Origin: Flavobacterium fluviale
Lineage (GTDB): Bacteria; Bacteroidota; Bacteroidia; Flavobacteriales; Flavobacteriaceae
DNA: 64,000 bases
Assembly: GCF_003312915.1 (NCBI RefSeq)
Contig: NZ_CP030261.1
Coordinates: forward strand, 2,914,001-2,978,000
Direction: 5' to 3'
The position numbers and the translations under genes are program-made. The notes beneath the pieces are model-generated. The model saw only the letters and a list, made by a program, of their open reading frames with translations, was not told the DNA's origin and searched no databases. Numbering within the stretch: position 1 is the first letter of the stretch; each line of letters begins with the position of its first letter. Below, piece after piece: positions 9,101 through 17,664 of the stretch.

Positions 9101-9162
9101 TAAAATGTTAGATGTGAGGTGTTTATTTTTTTTTTTTTTTTTTTTTCACATCTAACATTTTA
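9101..9162. repeat. perfect 17-bp hairpin enclosing a 21-T tract
   Basis: TAAAATGTTAGATGTGA (9101-9117) pairs perfectly with 9146-9162, and the loop contains an unbroken run of 21 T (9126-9146). It lies between convergent genes and could terminate transcription in both directions. Related words (TTAGATGTAAAATG) recur one-sided at 44633-44665. Confidence 0.85.
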
Positions 9163-9180
9163 AGTATATCAATTTATAAA

Positions 9181-9570
9181 TTACACTTTACTTTTTAAAG
9201 CTTGTGCATCAATATCGCTGTGCGAAACATTATAAACAGCTTTTCCATTTTTAATTAAAATTAATTGCGGAGATTCGTGATATACACCGAATCGCGCAGC
9301 AATTTCATTTGAAATATCGCGATGCGCAATCAAATCTAAGAAATAGGCGTCGACAACTCCTTCAAGATCATAATCTCTTTCAAATTGTTTTAATGCCATT
9401 CGGCTGATACTGCATCTCGTACTATGTTTAAAAATTACAACTGGCTTTTCAATAGAAATCTCTTGTACTTCCATTAACTGAATTATATCTGTTAATTCTG
9501 TCCAGTTTACTTTACTTTTTGGAGCTTCTGAGTTCTCTGAACTTCCGAAGATTGAATTAAAAAAACTCAT
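9181..9570 (-). CDS. ytxJ: bacillithiol system redox-active protein YtxJ
   Basis: This 129-residue protein has a thioredoxin-like fold. The motif KHSTRCSIS (about residues 48-56) matches the monothiol TCPIS-type active site of the YtxJ family, which is proposed to act as a bacilliredoxin removing bacillithiol from protein thiols. The later segment ESPQLILIKNGKAVYNVSHSDID contains the family's cis-proline region. There is a single active-site cysteine and no signal peptide, so it is cytoplasmic. It is divergent from clpB, which fits a shared stress context. Family assignment is good; the biochemical role is from family knowledge. Confidence 0.85.
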   Translation of the reverse strand: MSFFNSIFGSSENSEAPKSKVNWTELTDIIQLMEVQEISIEKPVVIFKHSTRCSISRMALKQFERDYDLEGVVDAYFLDLIAHRDISNEIAARFGVYHESPQLILIKNGKAVYNVSHSDIDAQALKSKV

Positions 9571-9652
9571 ATTTGACTTGTTTTATGACTTTTTGACATC
9601 TAAAAATGATAAAAAACACTTTAAAAATGCCATTTTGTCTTTATTTCTACTA

Positions 9653-9675
9653 TGGAATATAATTTGTCTATTCCA
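9653..9675. promoter_or_regulatory. inverted repeat between ytxJ and clpB
   Basis: TGGAATA (9653-9659) and TATTCCA (9669-9675) form 7-bp arms separated by 9 bp. The N9 spacing resembles the CIRCE heat-shock operator, but the half-sites differ from it. A minus-strand TAACTTTG box (9686-9679), possibly the ytxJ promoter, lies beside it. Confidence 0.4.
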
Positions 9676-9776
9676 GTACAAAGTTAGATTATTTGAGTCA
9701 AAAATGTATCTCAATAAATTGTAACTTTAATCTTATTGAATATCAAACAAATAAATCAATCAAATCGATAAAAAAT

Positions 9777-12374
9777 ATGAATATTAACAAGTTTACTATT
9801 AAATCGCAGGAAGCCATTCAGTTGTCACAGCAGTTAGCACAGCGAAATGGTCAGCAGCAAATTGAAAATGAACACATTTTCAAAGCAATTTTTGAAGTTG
9901 ATGAAAACGTGGCGCCGTTTATTTTGAAAAAATTAAATGTAAACGTGCCTTTGTTTTTACAAGTTCTTGACAGTACAATTCAGAGTTTTCCAAAAGTTTC
10001 AGGAGGCGACATTTTGCTTTCGAGAGACGCCAATAAAGCTTTGAATGAAGCTGAAATTATTGCACAAAAAATGAACGACGAATACGTTTCGATCGAACAT
10101 TTAATTTTGGCAATTTTCGACTCAAAAAGTAAAGTTTCTCAGATTTTAAAAGATCAGGGTGTTACTGGTAAAGGTCTTAAAGCAGCAATTGAAGAATTGC
10201 GTAAAGGAGAAAGAGTAACTTCGGCTTCAGCTGAAGAAACGTATAATTCATTAAACAAATACGCTAAAAACTTAAATGAGTTAGCACGCACAGGAAAACT
10301 AGATCCGGTAATTGGCCGTGACGAAGAAATTCGTCGTGTTTTGCAGATTCTGACTCGTAGAACAAAAAACAACCCAATGCTTATTGGGGAACCTGGAGTT
10401 GGTAAAACCGCAATTGCAGAAGGTTTAGCACACAGAATTGTGGATGGAGACGTTCCAGAAAACTTAAAAGACAAGATCGTTTTCTCATTAGATATGGGAG
10501 CTTTGATCGCCGGCGCAAAATTCAAAGGAGAGTTTGAAGAGCGTTTAAAATCAGTTGTAAAAGAAGTAACTTCTGCAGAAGGAGATATTGTTCTTTTTAT
10601 TGATGAGATTCACACGCTTGTAGGTGCTGGTGGTGGAGAAGGAGCGATGGATGCGGCTAATATTTTGAAACCAGCTTTGGCTCGTGGTGAGTTAAGAGCA
10701 ATTGGAGCAACGACTTTAGATGAATATCAAAAATATTTTGAAAAAGATAAAGCGTTAGAAAGACGTTTCCAAAAAGTTCTAATCGACGAACCAGATACAG
10801 AAAGTGCTATTTCAATCTTACGTGGAATCAAAGAAAAATACGAAACACATCATAAAGTTCAGATTAAGGATGAGGCAATTATTGCAGCAGTCGAACTTTC
10901 GCAGCGTTATATTACAAACCGTTTTTTACCAGATAAAGCGATTGACTTAATGGACGAGGCGGCTTCTAAACTGCGTATGGAAATCAATTCAAAACCAGAA
11001 GAATTAGATGTTTTGGATCGTAAAATAATGCAGCTTGAAATTGAAATCGAAGCCATTAAACGCGAGAAAGAAGAAAGTAAGTTGAAGATTCTGCACATGG
11101 AATTGGCGAATCTAAAAGAAGAACGCAACGAAATCTACGCAAGATGGAAATCTGAAAAAGATATTGTTGACGGAATTCAGGCTGTAAAACTAGAAATAGA
11201 AGACTTTAAGTATGAAGCAGAACGTGCAGAACGTGACGGCGATTATGGAAAAGTAGCTGAAATTCGTTACGGAAAAATAAAAGAAGCACAAGAACGCCAG
11301 GAAACACTGCAAAAACAATTGCAGGAATTTCAATCGGGTACATCTTTAATTAAAGAAGAAGTTACCAGAGAAGATATTGCTGAAGTTGTAGCAAAATGGA
11401 CAGGAATTCCAGTTATGAAAATGCTTCAAACCGAAAGAGAAAAATTATTACATCTTGAGGATGAGTTACACAAGCGCGTAGTAGGGCAGGAAGAAGCGAT
11501 TGAAGCCGTAAGTGATGCCGTTCGAAGAAGTCGTGCCGGTTTACAGGATATGAAAAAACCAGTTGGAACATTCTTATTTTTAGGAACAACCGGAGTGGGT
11601 AAAACAGAGCTTGCAAAAGCATTGGCCGAATATCTTTTTGATGACGAAAATGCCATGACGCGTATCGATATGAGTGAATACCAAGAACGCCACAGTGTGA
11701 GCCGTTTGGTTGGTGCGCCTCCTGGATATGTTGGTTATGATGAAGGAGGTCAATTGACCGAAGCTGTTCGTAGAAAACCATATTCTGTGATTTTGCTGGA
11801 CGAGATCGAAAAAGCACATCCAGATACCTTCAATATCTTATTGCAGGTTTTAGATGAAGGGCGTTTAACCGACAATAAAGGTCGTCTGGCTGATTTTAAA
11901 AACACAATTATTATCATGACTTCTAACATGGGAAGTCAGATTATACAAGAAAAGTTTGAGAATCTAAAAGGCGGTGTCGAAGCAGCAACAGAAGCGGCCA
12001 AAAACGAAGTTTTAGGCTTATTAAAACAAACTGTTCGTCCGGAGTTTATCAACCGTATCGATGAAATCGTAATGTTTACGCCGCTTACAGTTGATAATAT
12101 TTCTAAAATTGTAAGCCTGCAGCTTAAGAGCGTTACAAAAATGCTGGCTTTACAAGGAATTACGATGGATGCAACTCCAGAAGCAATTGCTTATTTATCA
12201 GACAAAGGATTTGATCCTCAATTTGGAGCAAGACCAGTAAAACGTGTGGTGCAGAGAGAGGTTTTAAATCAACTGTCAAAAGAAATTCTGGCAGGAAATA
12301 TAACAACAGAGAGCATTGTTTTATTAGACGCTTTCGATGGCAAATTGGTTTTTAGAAACCAGACAGCTAATTAA
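9777..12374 (+). CDS. clpB: ATP-dependent chaperone ClpB
   Basis: ClpB is a hexameric AAA+ disaggregase that works with DnaK to rescue aggregated proteins in the cytoplasm. The 865-residue product has the N-terminal repeat domain, a first ATPase with Walker A GEPGVGKT near residue 203, the long coiled-coil middle domain (about 400-525), a second ATPase with GTTGVGKT near residue 603, and the C-terminal D2-small domain. The start at 9777 ([13 protein letters not shown]) matches the usual ClpB N-terminus. In-frame upstream TTG 9693 would add 28 residues unlike the family. It is monocistronic with a strong terminator. The long antisense reading frames opposite the second ATPase are considered shadows. 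Confidence 0.97.
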   Translation: MNINKFTIKSQEAIQLSQQLAQRNGQQQIENEHIFKAIFEVDENVAPFILKKLNVNVPLFLQVLDSTIQSFPKVSGGDILLSRDANKALNEAEIIAQKMNDEYVSIEHLILAIFDSKSKVSQILKDQGVTGKGLKAAIEELRKGERVTSASAEETYNSLNKYAKNLNELARTGKLDPVIGRDEEIRRVLQILTRRTKNNPMLIGEPGVGKTAIAEGLAHRIVDGDVPENLKDKIVFSLDMGALIAGAKFKGEFEERLKSVVKEVTSAEGDIVLFIDEIHTLVGAGGGEGAMDAANILKPALARGELRAIGATTLDEYQKYFEKDKALERRFQKVLIDEPDTESAISILRGIKEKYETHHKVQIKDEAIIAAVELSQRYITNRFLPDKAIDLMDEAASKLRMEINSKPEELDVLDRKIMQLEIEIEAIKREKEESKLKILHMELANLKEERNEIYARWKSEKDIVDGIQAVKLEIEDFKYEAERAERDGDYGKVAEIRYGKIKEAQERQETLQKQLQEFQSGTSLIKEEVTREDIAEVVAKWTGIPVMKMLQTEREKLLHLEDELHKRVVGQEEAIEAVSDAVRRSRAGLQDMKKPVGTFLFLGTTGVGKTELAKALAEYLFDDENAMTRIDMSEYQERHSVSRLVGAPPGYVGYDEGGQLTEAVRRKPYSVILLDEIEKAHPDTFNILLQVLDEGRLTDNKGRLADFKNTIIIMTSNMGSQIIQEKFENLKGGVEAATEAAKNEVLGLLKQTVRPEFINRIDEIVMFTPLTVDNISKIVSLQLKSVTKMLALQGITMDATPEAIAYLSDKGFDPQFGARPVKRVVQREVLNQLSKEILAGNITTESIVLLDAFDGKLVFRNQTAN

Positions 12375-12392
12375 TTTTTTTATGTTAATCTT

Positions 12393-12428
12393 AAAAAAGC
12401 ATCAGTATTTAACTGATGCTTTTTTTTT
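12393..12428 (+). terminator. intrinsic terminator of clpB
   Basis: AAAAAAGCATCAGT and ACTGATGCTTTTTT form a perfect stem with a 5-nt loop, followed by more T. Confidence 0.95.
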
Positions 12429-12547
12429 ATCCGTGAATTCTGAAACTTTTATCCTCATTTGTGTAACAGCAGATTTATTAAAAACATAGAATTTTATAAT
12501 TAATATAAATCAAACAAATTCAAATAATTAATTTAAAAAAGAAAGCT

Positions 12548-12667
12548 ATGAATAATATATTTAGAGGTTTAATCGCAGGATATGGTGCAAAAAAGTTAGG
12601 TGGCGGATGTTTCGGAACTATTTTAGTTTTTATTATTATCTGGGTTATTTTAGGTCAGTGCAGCTAA
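12548..12667 (+). CDS. 39-residue glycine-rich single-span membrane peptide
   Basis: This short frame encodes MNNIFRGLIAGYGAKKLGGG followed by CFGTILVFIIIWVILGQCS and a TAA stop. A basic, glycine-rich N-terminus precedes one hydrophobic helix of about 17 residues, and there are two cysteines. It is preceded by an A-rich leader (AAAAAAGAAAGCT) usual for starts in this phylum. It lies between the clpB terminator and the DUF808 gene. No function can be given. I support it as a gene because the composition is clearly membrane-peptide-like, but conservation is untested. Confidence 0.55.
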   Translation: MNNIFRGLIAGYGAKKLGGGCFGTILVFIIIWVILGQCS

Positions 12668-12783
12668 TTTTTTTGGAAAACTCCAATTCAGAAAATTACG
12701 AATAAAAAGATGAATTTTGATGCGATATTGTTGGGAAGATTAAGGCAAAATGTCTAGATTCGCATCATTAAAATAAATTTAAA

Positions 12784-13668
12784 ATGGCTTCAGGTTTTTT
12801 CGTTCTATTAGATGATATCGCAGCAATTATGGATGATGTTGCAGTAATGAGTAAAGTTGCAGCAAAAAAAACAGCTGGAATTTTAGGAGATGATTTAGCA
12901 GTAAATGCCGAAAAAGCTTCAGGCTTCGCATCATCAAGAGAACTACCCGTTTTATGGGCGATCAGTAAAGGTTCGTTGCTTAACAAAATTATTATCCTGC
13001 CAATTGCATTTTTACTAAGCGCCTTCTTACCGGTCGCTATTATTGTAATTCTAGTTTTAGGAGGATTATTTCTAGCATACGAAGGAGCCGAAAAAATATA
13101 CGAGTTTGTATTTCCGCACAAACACCACGAATCTGAAGGAATTACAGACGAAGTTTTAACAGAAGAACAAATATTAGCAGTTGAAAAAGAAAAAATAAAA
13201 TCTGCAATTGTAACCGATTTTATTCTTTCTGTAGAAATTGTAATTATCGCTTTAGGAACTGTGATAGGCGAACCTATTACACAGCAAATACTTGTAACTT
13301 CGATAATTGCATTAATTGCAACGGTTGGTGTTTACGGTATTGTTGCCCTTATTGTAAGAATGGATGAAGCAGGTTATAAACTAATTAAGTTTAGCAAAAA
13401 CGAAAAAAGCATATCAAAATTTATTGGTAACCTCTTGGTAAAAGCTTTACCGCTGGTTATAAAAAGCTTAACAGTAATTGGTACAATAGCTTTAATTTTA
13501 GTTGCAGGCGGCATATTTGTACATTACATACCATTTTTTCACCATTTATCAGAAGAAATAAAAATGCCTTCAATTGTAAAAGAATTTACAGTTGGATTAG
13601 TTTTAGGATTTGTAGTTCTAGCTTTTGTCAACCTGTTTAAAAAGCTTTTTAAGAAGAAAACAGCTTAA
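12784..13668 (+). CDS. DUF808 family inner-membrane protein
   Basis: The product is a 294-residue membrane protein of the DUF808 (YedI-like) family. It opens with the family's characteristic sequence MASGFFVLLDDIAAIMDDVA and continues with the segment KTAGILGDDLAVNAEKASGF. About six to eight hydrophobic segments follow. A short acidic cytosolic linker (residues about 113-145, HESEGITDEVLTEEQ) sits in the first half, and the tail is basic (FKKLFKKKTA). The biochemical role is unknown. It has its own terminator and is probably monocistronic. Confidence 0.88.
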   Translation: MASGFFVLLDDIAAIMDDVAVMSKVAAKKTAGILGDDLAVNAEKASGFASSRELPVLWAISKGSLLNKIIILPIAFLLSAFLPVAIIVILVLGGLFLAYEGAEKIYEFVFPHKHHESEGITDEVLTEEQILAVEKEKIKSAIVTDFILSVEIVIIALGTVIGEPITQQILVTSIIALIATVGVYGIVALIVRMDEAGYKLIKFSKNEKSISKFIGNLLVKALPLVIKSLTVIGTIALILVAGGIFVHYIPFFHHLSEEIKMPSIVKEFTVGLVLGFVVLAFVNLFKKLFKKKTA

Positions 13669-13689
13669 TAAAATAAAAATAAATTATTA

Positions 13690-13720
13690 AAAACATCAGT
13701 TAGCGCTGGTGTTTTTTTTT
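13690..13720 (+). terminator. terminator after the DUF808 gene
   Basis: AAAACATCAG and CTGGTGTTTT pair around TTAGCG, with one G-T wobble, followed by a T run. Confidence 0.85.
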
Positions 13721-14006
13721 GTTTAAAAGCAGATTATTTCGATTTCAAAAGTACTTCCTGTCCCGCTATTCGCTATATCCTTTCCCCGCTAAAGAAGTGG
13801 GAAAAAGGATGTCGCTTCTATCGGGGCTAAATAAGAATTTTTCATTTTCATAAGAAAATGCGATAATGGATAAACTTTTTTTTGATTAATAAGTTTTTGA
13901 TTTATAACTATTTAATAGTTTAGTCAAACTTTTTAACATTTCGTCCAAGCAACCATTCAAACTAAGCAGCATCTTGATAGTAATTAACAATTAATTATTA
14001 TTTTAT
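13721..14006. other. gene-free spacer before the lipoprotein gene
   Basis: Together with the terminator before it, this makes a gap of 338 bases. It holds the dispersed GC-richer repeat at 13752-13832. The rest is AT-rich sequence in which I see no reading frame and no promoter close to consensus. Confidence 0.6.
13752..13832. repeat. dispersed intergenic repeat with internal inverted arms
   Basis: This block is clearly richer in G and C than its surroundings. ATCCTTTCCCC pairs imperfectly with GTGGGAAAAAGGAT, and CCCGCTAT at one end mirrors ATCGGGG at the other. I recall similar sequence as a common intergenic repeat in flavobacterial genomes, but that needs a search. Confidence 0.55.
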
Positions 14007-14417
14007 ATGAAAAGTTTTAGCTTAAAATCAATTTTGGTAGTATTATTTTTATCAATTGCATTAATTTCGTGCAGTAATGACGACGACAATCCAACACCAA
14101 GTCCAGTTACAAAAAGTGCATTAGTAACTGCCATTACAGGACCAGCAACAGGAAAAGTAAATGAAGAACTTTCTTTGGATGTTACTTTTGTAGCCGATAA
14201 TGCTTGCGGGCAATTTGACAGAATTAGTGAAGTAATGATTAATAAAGTTAAAGGTTTACAAGTTGAAGTAAAATATCCGTCAGAAGTTTGTACGCAACAA
14301 GTTCCAGAACCTAAGAAAACAATTTATAAATTTAAATCGGCAGAAAAAGGAACTTTTGAAATTAAATTCAAAAAATCAGAAACAGAATTCTTAATTCATA
14401 AAGTAGTTATAGAGTAA
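14007..14417 (+). CDS. small lipoprotein of unknown function
   Basis: This 136-residue protein has a lipoprotein signal peptide with lipobox IALISC (cysteine about residue 22). The cysteine is followed by SNDDDN, which resembles the Bacteroidota lipoprotein export signal, so surface exposure is plausible. The mature part is a single beta-rich domain of about 100 residues. It has two cysteines (in NACGQFD and SEVCTQQ) that could form a disulfide. The ending FKSAEKGTFEIKFKK resembles an Ig-like or cadherin-like strand pattern. It has its own terminator and no clear operon partners. Confidence 0.8.
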   Translation: MKSFSLKSILVVLFLSIALISCSNDDDNPTPSPVTKSALVTAITGPATGKVNEELSLDVTFVADNACGQFDRISEVMINKVKGLQVEVKYPSEVCTQQVPEPKKTIYKFKSAEKGTFEIKFKKSETEFLIHKVVIE

Positions 14418-14450
14418 CAACCAATCTTAGTTGAATTTTTTTAGGTTGTC

Positions 14451-14497
14451 AAACCATTTCGCAAATGTTTAATTAAACTGCTGTGAAATGGTTTTTA
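14451..14497 (+). terminator. terminator after the lipoprotein gene
   Basis: AAACCATTTCGCA (14451-14463) pairs with TGTGAAATGGTTT (14482-14494) across an 18-nt loop, with one mismatch, and ends in T. Confidence 0.8.
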
Positions 14498-14523
14498 TAA
14501 TTAAAAAACTGAACCAAAATACT

Positions 14524-14531
14524 TATCTTTG
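14524..14531 (+). promoter_or_regulatory. -7 box TATCTTTG of the toxin-antitoxin operon
   Basis: It is a perfect TAnnTTTG match 15 nt before the antitoxin start. A matching -33 box is not evident. Confidence 0.55.
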
Positions 14532-14546
14532 AAAGATTAAAATAAT

Positions 14547-14798
14547 ATGATTATGGGAGCTTTAGAGTTGAGAGAAAGTGTTTTAGAATATATTAATACA
14601 GCTGATGAGCGTCTTTTAAAAGTTGTAAAAGCAGTTATTGAAAGTTATCAGGAAGAAGAAATAGTCGCATTTTCAGTAGAAGGAAAACCAATTACAAGAA
14701 GTGAATATAAAAGCCAACTAGCAGAAACGAAATTAGAAATTGAAAAAGGAGATTATATTTCACAAGATGATTTAGAAAAGGAATCTGAGAATTGGTAA
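14547..14798 (+). CDS. antitoxin of a type II toxin-antitoxin pair
   Basis: This 83-residue acidic protein begins MIMGALELRESVLEYINTAD; ATG 14553 is an equally good start. It ends in a charged, probably disordered tail (LEKGD region, DDLEKESENW) of the type that wraps a cognate toxin. Proteins with this N-terminus precede RelE/ParE toxins in many Bacteroidota. The middle segment FSVEGKPITRSEYKSQL may be the linker between dimerisation and toxin-binding parts. The stop codon overlaps the toxin start (TAATG), so the pair is translationally coupled. Identification rests on context and size rather than a strong motif. Confidence 0.75.
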   Translation: MIMGALELRESVLEYINTADERLLKVVKAVIESYQEEEIVAFSVEGKPITRSEYKSQLAETKLEIEKGDYISQDDLEKESENW

Positions 14799-15088
14799 TG
14801 GAAAAGTTTATAAAGGTAGTGTGGACTTATACTGCCAAGAATCAGTTGCAAACAATTTTTAATTATTATAAAGAAAAATCGATTCAGGGTGCCAACAATA
14901 TTAAAAATGAAATTCTGAATTCTACTAAAAATATACATTTTATTGATCAGTATCAAAAAGATGAAATTGAATCACAATATCGAAGAATTATAGTTAGAGA
15001 TTATAAGATATTATATTTTGTTGAAGATGAAGTAATTTATATTTCTAAAATATTTTCTACAAAACGAAATTTTACAAAACAATTATAG
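14798..15088 (+). CDS. RelE/ParE superfamily toxin
   Basis: This basic protein of 96 residues has the RelE/ParE pattern: VVWTYTAKNQLQTIFNYYKEKS near the N-terminus and the strand pair RRIIVRDYKILYFVEDEVIYISKIFSTKRN at the C-terminus. The family either cleaves ribosome-bound mRNA (RelE) or poisons gyrase (ParE), and the sequence does not decide between these. ATG 14798 shares one base with the antitoxin stop. An in-frame TTG at 14792 is less likely. Confidence 0.85.
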   Translation: MEKFIKVVWTYTAKNQLQTIFNYYKEKSIQGANNIKNEILNSTKNIHFIDQYQKDEIESQYRRIIVRDYKILYFVEDEVIYISKIFSTKRNFTKQL

Positions 15089-15143
15089 AAAGAGCTTGAG
15101 GAGCTCTTTTTGTATATCATATAGTTAAGTAAACTAAACTCTC

Positions 15144-15174
15144 TTTGCCATTCCTTTAAAAAGTGTTATTTTTG
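15144..15174 (+). promoter_or_regulatory. promoter of aguB
   Basis: TTTG (15144-15147) and TATTTTTG (15167-15174) are separated by 19 bp. This is an almost ideal Bacteroidota promoter, predicting a leader of only about 10-15 nt. Confidence 0.75.
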
Positions 15175-15192
15175 CACTCTAAATTTTATGTC

Positions 15193-16083
15193 ATGCCGAA
15201 AAGAAAATATAAAATATCAGTAATTCAGTTAAACCTGAATGATGTTGCTGAAAATAATCTTAAAAAATGTATCAGCTGGGTAAGAGACGCTGCAAGTCAA
15301 GGAGCAGAAGTTATTTTACTTCCTGAATTATATAGCAGTCATTATTTCTGCCAAAGCGAAGATGTAGATAATTTTGCATTAGCTGAACCACTTTACAGTA
15401 CTTCATTTATTGCTTTTAGCGAATTGGCAAAAGAATTAGGAGTGGTAATTATCGTTCCTTTCTTCGAAAAAAGAATGGCTGGAATTTACCACAATAGTGC
15501 TTATATTATTGATGCTGATGGAACTGAAGCAGGTCTTTACCGTAAAATGCATATCCCAGACGATCCGCATTTCTATGAGAAATTCTATTTTACGCCAGGT
15601 GATTTAGGTTTTCAAGCAATTGAAACTAAAAAAGGAACAGTTGGAACTTTAATCTGCTGGGATCAATGGTATCCAGAAGCTGCACGTATTACAGCTTTAA
15701 AAGGAGCGGAGGTTTTATTTTACCCAACTGCAATTGGATGGCATCCTAAGGAAAAAGAACAATACGGAGAAAACCAATATGGAGCTTGGATGAATGTAAT
15801 GAAAGGTCATGCCGTTGCAAATGGTGTTTTTGTTGCTGCAGCTAACAGAATTGGTTTAGAACAATATATTGAAGGAACAGAAGGAATTCAATTTTGGGGA
15901 GCTTCTTTTATTGCTGGGCCTCAAGGTGAAATTTTAGCTCAAGCTTCTCATGACAAAGAAGAAATCTTAATTGCAGAAGTTGATTTGGATTTACAAGAAA
16001 ATGTTCGTCAAAACTGGCCGTTCTTTAGAGATAGAAGAATTGATGCTTTTGGAGATATTACTAAAAGAGCAATTGATAAATAA
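15193..16083 (+). CDS. aguB: N-carbamoylputrescine amidase
   Basis: This cytoplasmic nitrilase-superfamily enzyme hydrolyses N-carbamoylputrescine to putrescine, CO2 and ammonia. The catalytic triad is visible as Glu45 (LLPELYSSHY), Lys118 (LYRKMHIPDD) and Cys155 (LICWDQWYPE). The length of 296 residues fits the family. ATG 15193 was chosen; an in-frame frame-opening TTG at 15163 lies upstream of the -7 box. The partner enzyme agmatine deiminase (aguA) is encoded about 3.3 kb downstream on the same strand, with two opposite-strand genes between. Confidence 0.92.
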   Translation: MPKRKYKISVIQLNLNDVAENNLKKCISWVRDAASQGAEVILLPELYSSHYFCQSEDVDNFALAEPLYSTSFIAFSELAKELGVVIIVPFFEKRMAGIYHNSAYIIDADGTEAGLYRKMHIPDDPHFYEKFYFTPGDLGFQAIETKKGTVGTLICWDQWYPEAARITALKGAEVLFYPTAIGWHPKEKEQYGENQYGAWMNVMKGHAVANGVFVAAANRIGLEQYIEGTEGIQFWGASFIAGPQGEILAQASHDKEEILIAEVDLDLQENVRQNWPFFRDRRIDAFGDITKRAIDK

Positions 16084-16106
16084 TTAAAATTTATCTTTTA
16101 TAAATA

Positions 16107-16139
16107 GAAAAGGACAAAGCTTAAACTTTGTCTTTTTTT
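16107..16139 (+). terminator. terminator of aguB
   Basis: AAGGACAAAG and CTTTGTCTTT pair around a 6-nt loop and are followed by a T run. Confidence 0.85.
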
Positions 16140-16150
16140 GTGTGCAAATA

Positions 16151-16184
16151 AAAAGGCGGTTTCAATAACTTGAAACCGCCTTTT
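16151..16184 (-). terminator. terminator of the OmpA-family gene
   Basis: AAAAGGCGGTTTCA and TGAAACCGCCTTTT form a perfect 14-bp stem, with A or T runs on both sides. It can act in both directions and mainly serves the minus-strand gene. Confidence 0.9.
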
Positions 16185-16204
16185 CTATATTCAATTCTTT
16201 AGAA

Positions 16205-17464
16205 TTATTTTACTTGGAAAGTAACTCTTCTCACGATTTGACGTGCTTCTTTAGAATTTTTGTTAACAGAAGTATCTTCTCCGTTAGCAATTACATTTAA
16301 TCTTGAAGCATCGATTCCAGCGTTAACAGCTACTTTTTTAACAGCCTCAGCTCTTTTTCTAGATAATTCTGTGTTGTAGTTTGAACTTCCAATTTCGTCA
16401 GAATAACCAATGATATCTGCAGATTTTCCTGGATTGTTTTTCAAGTATTTCACTAAGAAATCAACACCAGATAAAGAAGCGTTTGTTGGTTTAGACGAAT
16501 TGAAATCGAAATAAACGTTTACATAACCTCCGTTGATTAACTCTTCAACAGTATTGTTTGTAGCAGTTCCACTTCCTTTCTTTTCGTAAGTTTTATCTAA
16601 ATAGCTTTCTAATTCATCCGGCACACCATTTTGATTTGTATCAATAGATTGTCCTTTTGTATTAACAGCTACTCCTGCAATTGAATTTGGTTCTAAATCG
16701 TATAAATCAGCAACTCCATCTTTGTCTGAATCGATAAGACCAGTTTCGATTAAGTCCACTCTTTTTTCCAATTCACCAATTCTATCCTCTTCGCCAACCC
16801 AGTCAGCATGTTTTTCATTTTTACCTAGGTAGAAAGTTAAACCAACAGAAGCATTTAATAAAACACCGTCAAAAGATCCAGTTGTTGTATTACCCATTCC
16901 GTCGAAGTTCCAGTTTTGTCTTCCATTAACAATTCCTGTAAGATCTCCAGTCAATGCAACTCTGTTGCTTAATTTGATTTGTCCAGTTAAACCAGCGATT
17001 CCGTGAGCCATGTAATCTTGACCTCCAAATCCTGTTTCTGTACTAATTTGAGAAACTCCAAAACCACCATGAGCCAAAAGACCAATTGTATTTGTCCAAG
17101 TTTCAAAATTTAATGCACGTCCAACATTCACAACTCCTTGTAAACTTGCTCTTACGTAGCGGCTTTCAAAATCTGGAGTATCTTTTTTCTCTTTAAATTG
17201 ATCGTATCCAACATCTAATTTCAAACCAAACTTAGGATTAAACATATATCTAACACCTAAATCTCCGTGGAAAAAATTTGCAGATTCTGTAGTGTAACCT
17301 GGAGTCATTGTTCTCGTAGGTTTGTTAACACCACCGTTAAGTTCGATAGACCATTTGTTGTATTCTTGATCTACGCTCGGTGTTGTAGAAGTCGGAGCCA
17401 TATTTTGTGCGCCTGCCGCAAAGGATAGTAATAATAAGGATACTGATACTAATTTCTTTTTCAT
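16205..17464 (-). CDS. OmpA-family outer-membrane protein with calcium-type TSP3 linker
   Basis: The protein has 419 residues. A signal peptide (residues 1-19, ending AGAQ) is followed by an eight-stranded-barrel-like region (about 35-225). A short thrombospondin type 3 stretch (DSDKDGVADLYDLEPN and DTNQNGVPDELE, about 245-290) acts as a rigid linker. The C-terminal OmpA peptidoglycan-binding domain (about 312-419) contains YFDFNSSKPT and the NTELSRKRAEAVKKVAV motif. It is expected to anchor the outer membrane to peptidoglycan. A minus-strand promoter and its own terminator suggest single-gene transcription. Confidence 0.93.
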   Translation of the reverse strand: MKKKLVSVSLLLLSFAAGAQNMAPTSTTPSVDQEYNKWSIELNGGVNKPTRTMTPGYTTESANFFHGDLGVRYMFNPKFGLKLDVGYDQFKEKKDTPDFESRYVRASLQGVVNVGRALNFETWTNTIGLLAHGGFGVSQISTETGFGGQDYMAHGIAGLTGQIKLSNRVALTGDLTGIVNGRQNWNFDGMGNTTTGSFDGVLLNASVGLTFYLGKNEKHADWVGEEDRIGELEKRVDLIETGLIDSDKDGVADLYDLEPNSIAGVAVNTKGQSIDTNQNGVPDELESYLDKTYEKKGSGTATNNTVEELINGGYVNVYFDFNSSKPTNASLSGVDFLVKYLKNNPGKSADIIGYSDEIGSSNYNTELSRKRAEAVKKVAVNAGIDASRLNVIANGEDTSVNKNSKEARQIVRRVTFQVK

Positions 17465-17503
17465 GATATCAAAAATTAAATTGTTTTTATTTTAAACTCA
17501 TGA

Positions 17504-17511
17504 CAAAATTA
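17504..17511 (-). promoter_or_regulatory. -7 box of the OmpA-family gene
   Basis: The minus strand reads TAATTTTG, a match to TAnnTTTG, about 40 nt upstream of the start. No clear -33 box is seen. Confidence 0.45.
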
Positions 17512-17614
17512 GAGGACGTGTTTCAGAATCTGTTCTATATGCTCTTACATAATTCCCATATTTTGGCTTTTAATTGTGTAAATACGTTAATATTAGCCTA
17601 ATAGAAACCAAAAA

Positions 17615-17644
17615 AAAAGAACAAAATTCACATTTTGTTCTTTT
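17615..17644 (-). terminator. terminator of the beta-propeller lipoprotein gene
   Basis: AAAAGAACAAAAT and ATTTTGTTCTTTT form a perfect stem with a 4-nt loop and A/T runs on both sides. Confidence 0.85.
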
Positions 17645-17664
17645 AAGTATTTGTTAAAATACTA

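Noticed and set aside
9693..9776. Upstream extension of clpB from TTG 9693
   Set aside because: The added 28 residues are unlike ClpB N-termini, and ATG 9777 gives the usual [10 protein letters not shown] start.
11413..11817. Minus-strand open frame of 134 codons opposite clpB, and similar ones nearby
   Set aside because: It mirrors the highly conserved second ATPase domain of clpB in another frame, has no start context and no family resemblance. It is a shadow of codon bias.
13752..13832. Possible pseudogene or tRNA remnant
   Set aside because: The GC-richer block has inverted arms, but no cloverleaf, anticodon arm or protein remnant could be read. A dispersed repeat explains it better.
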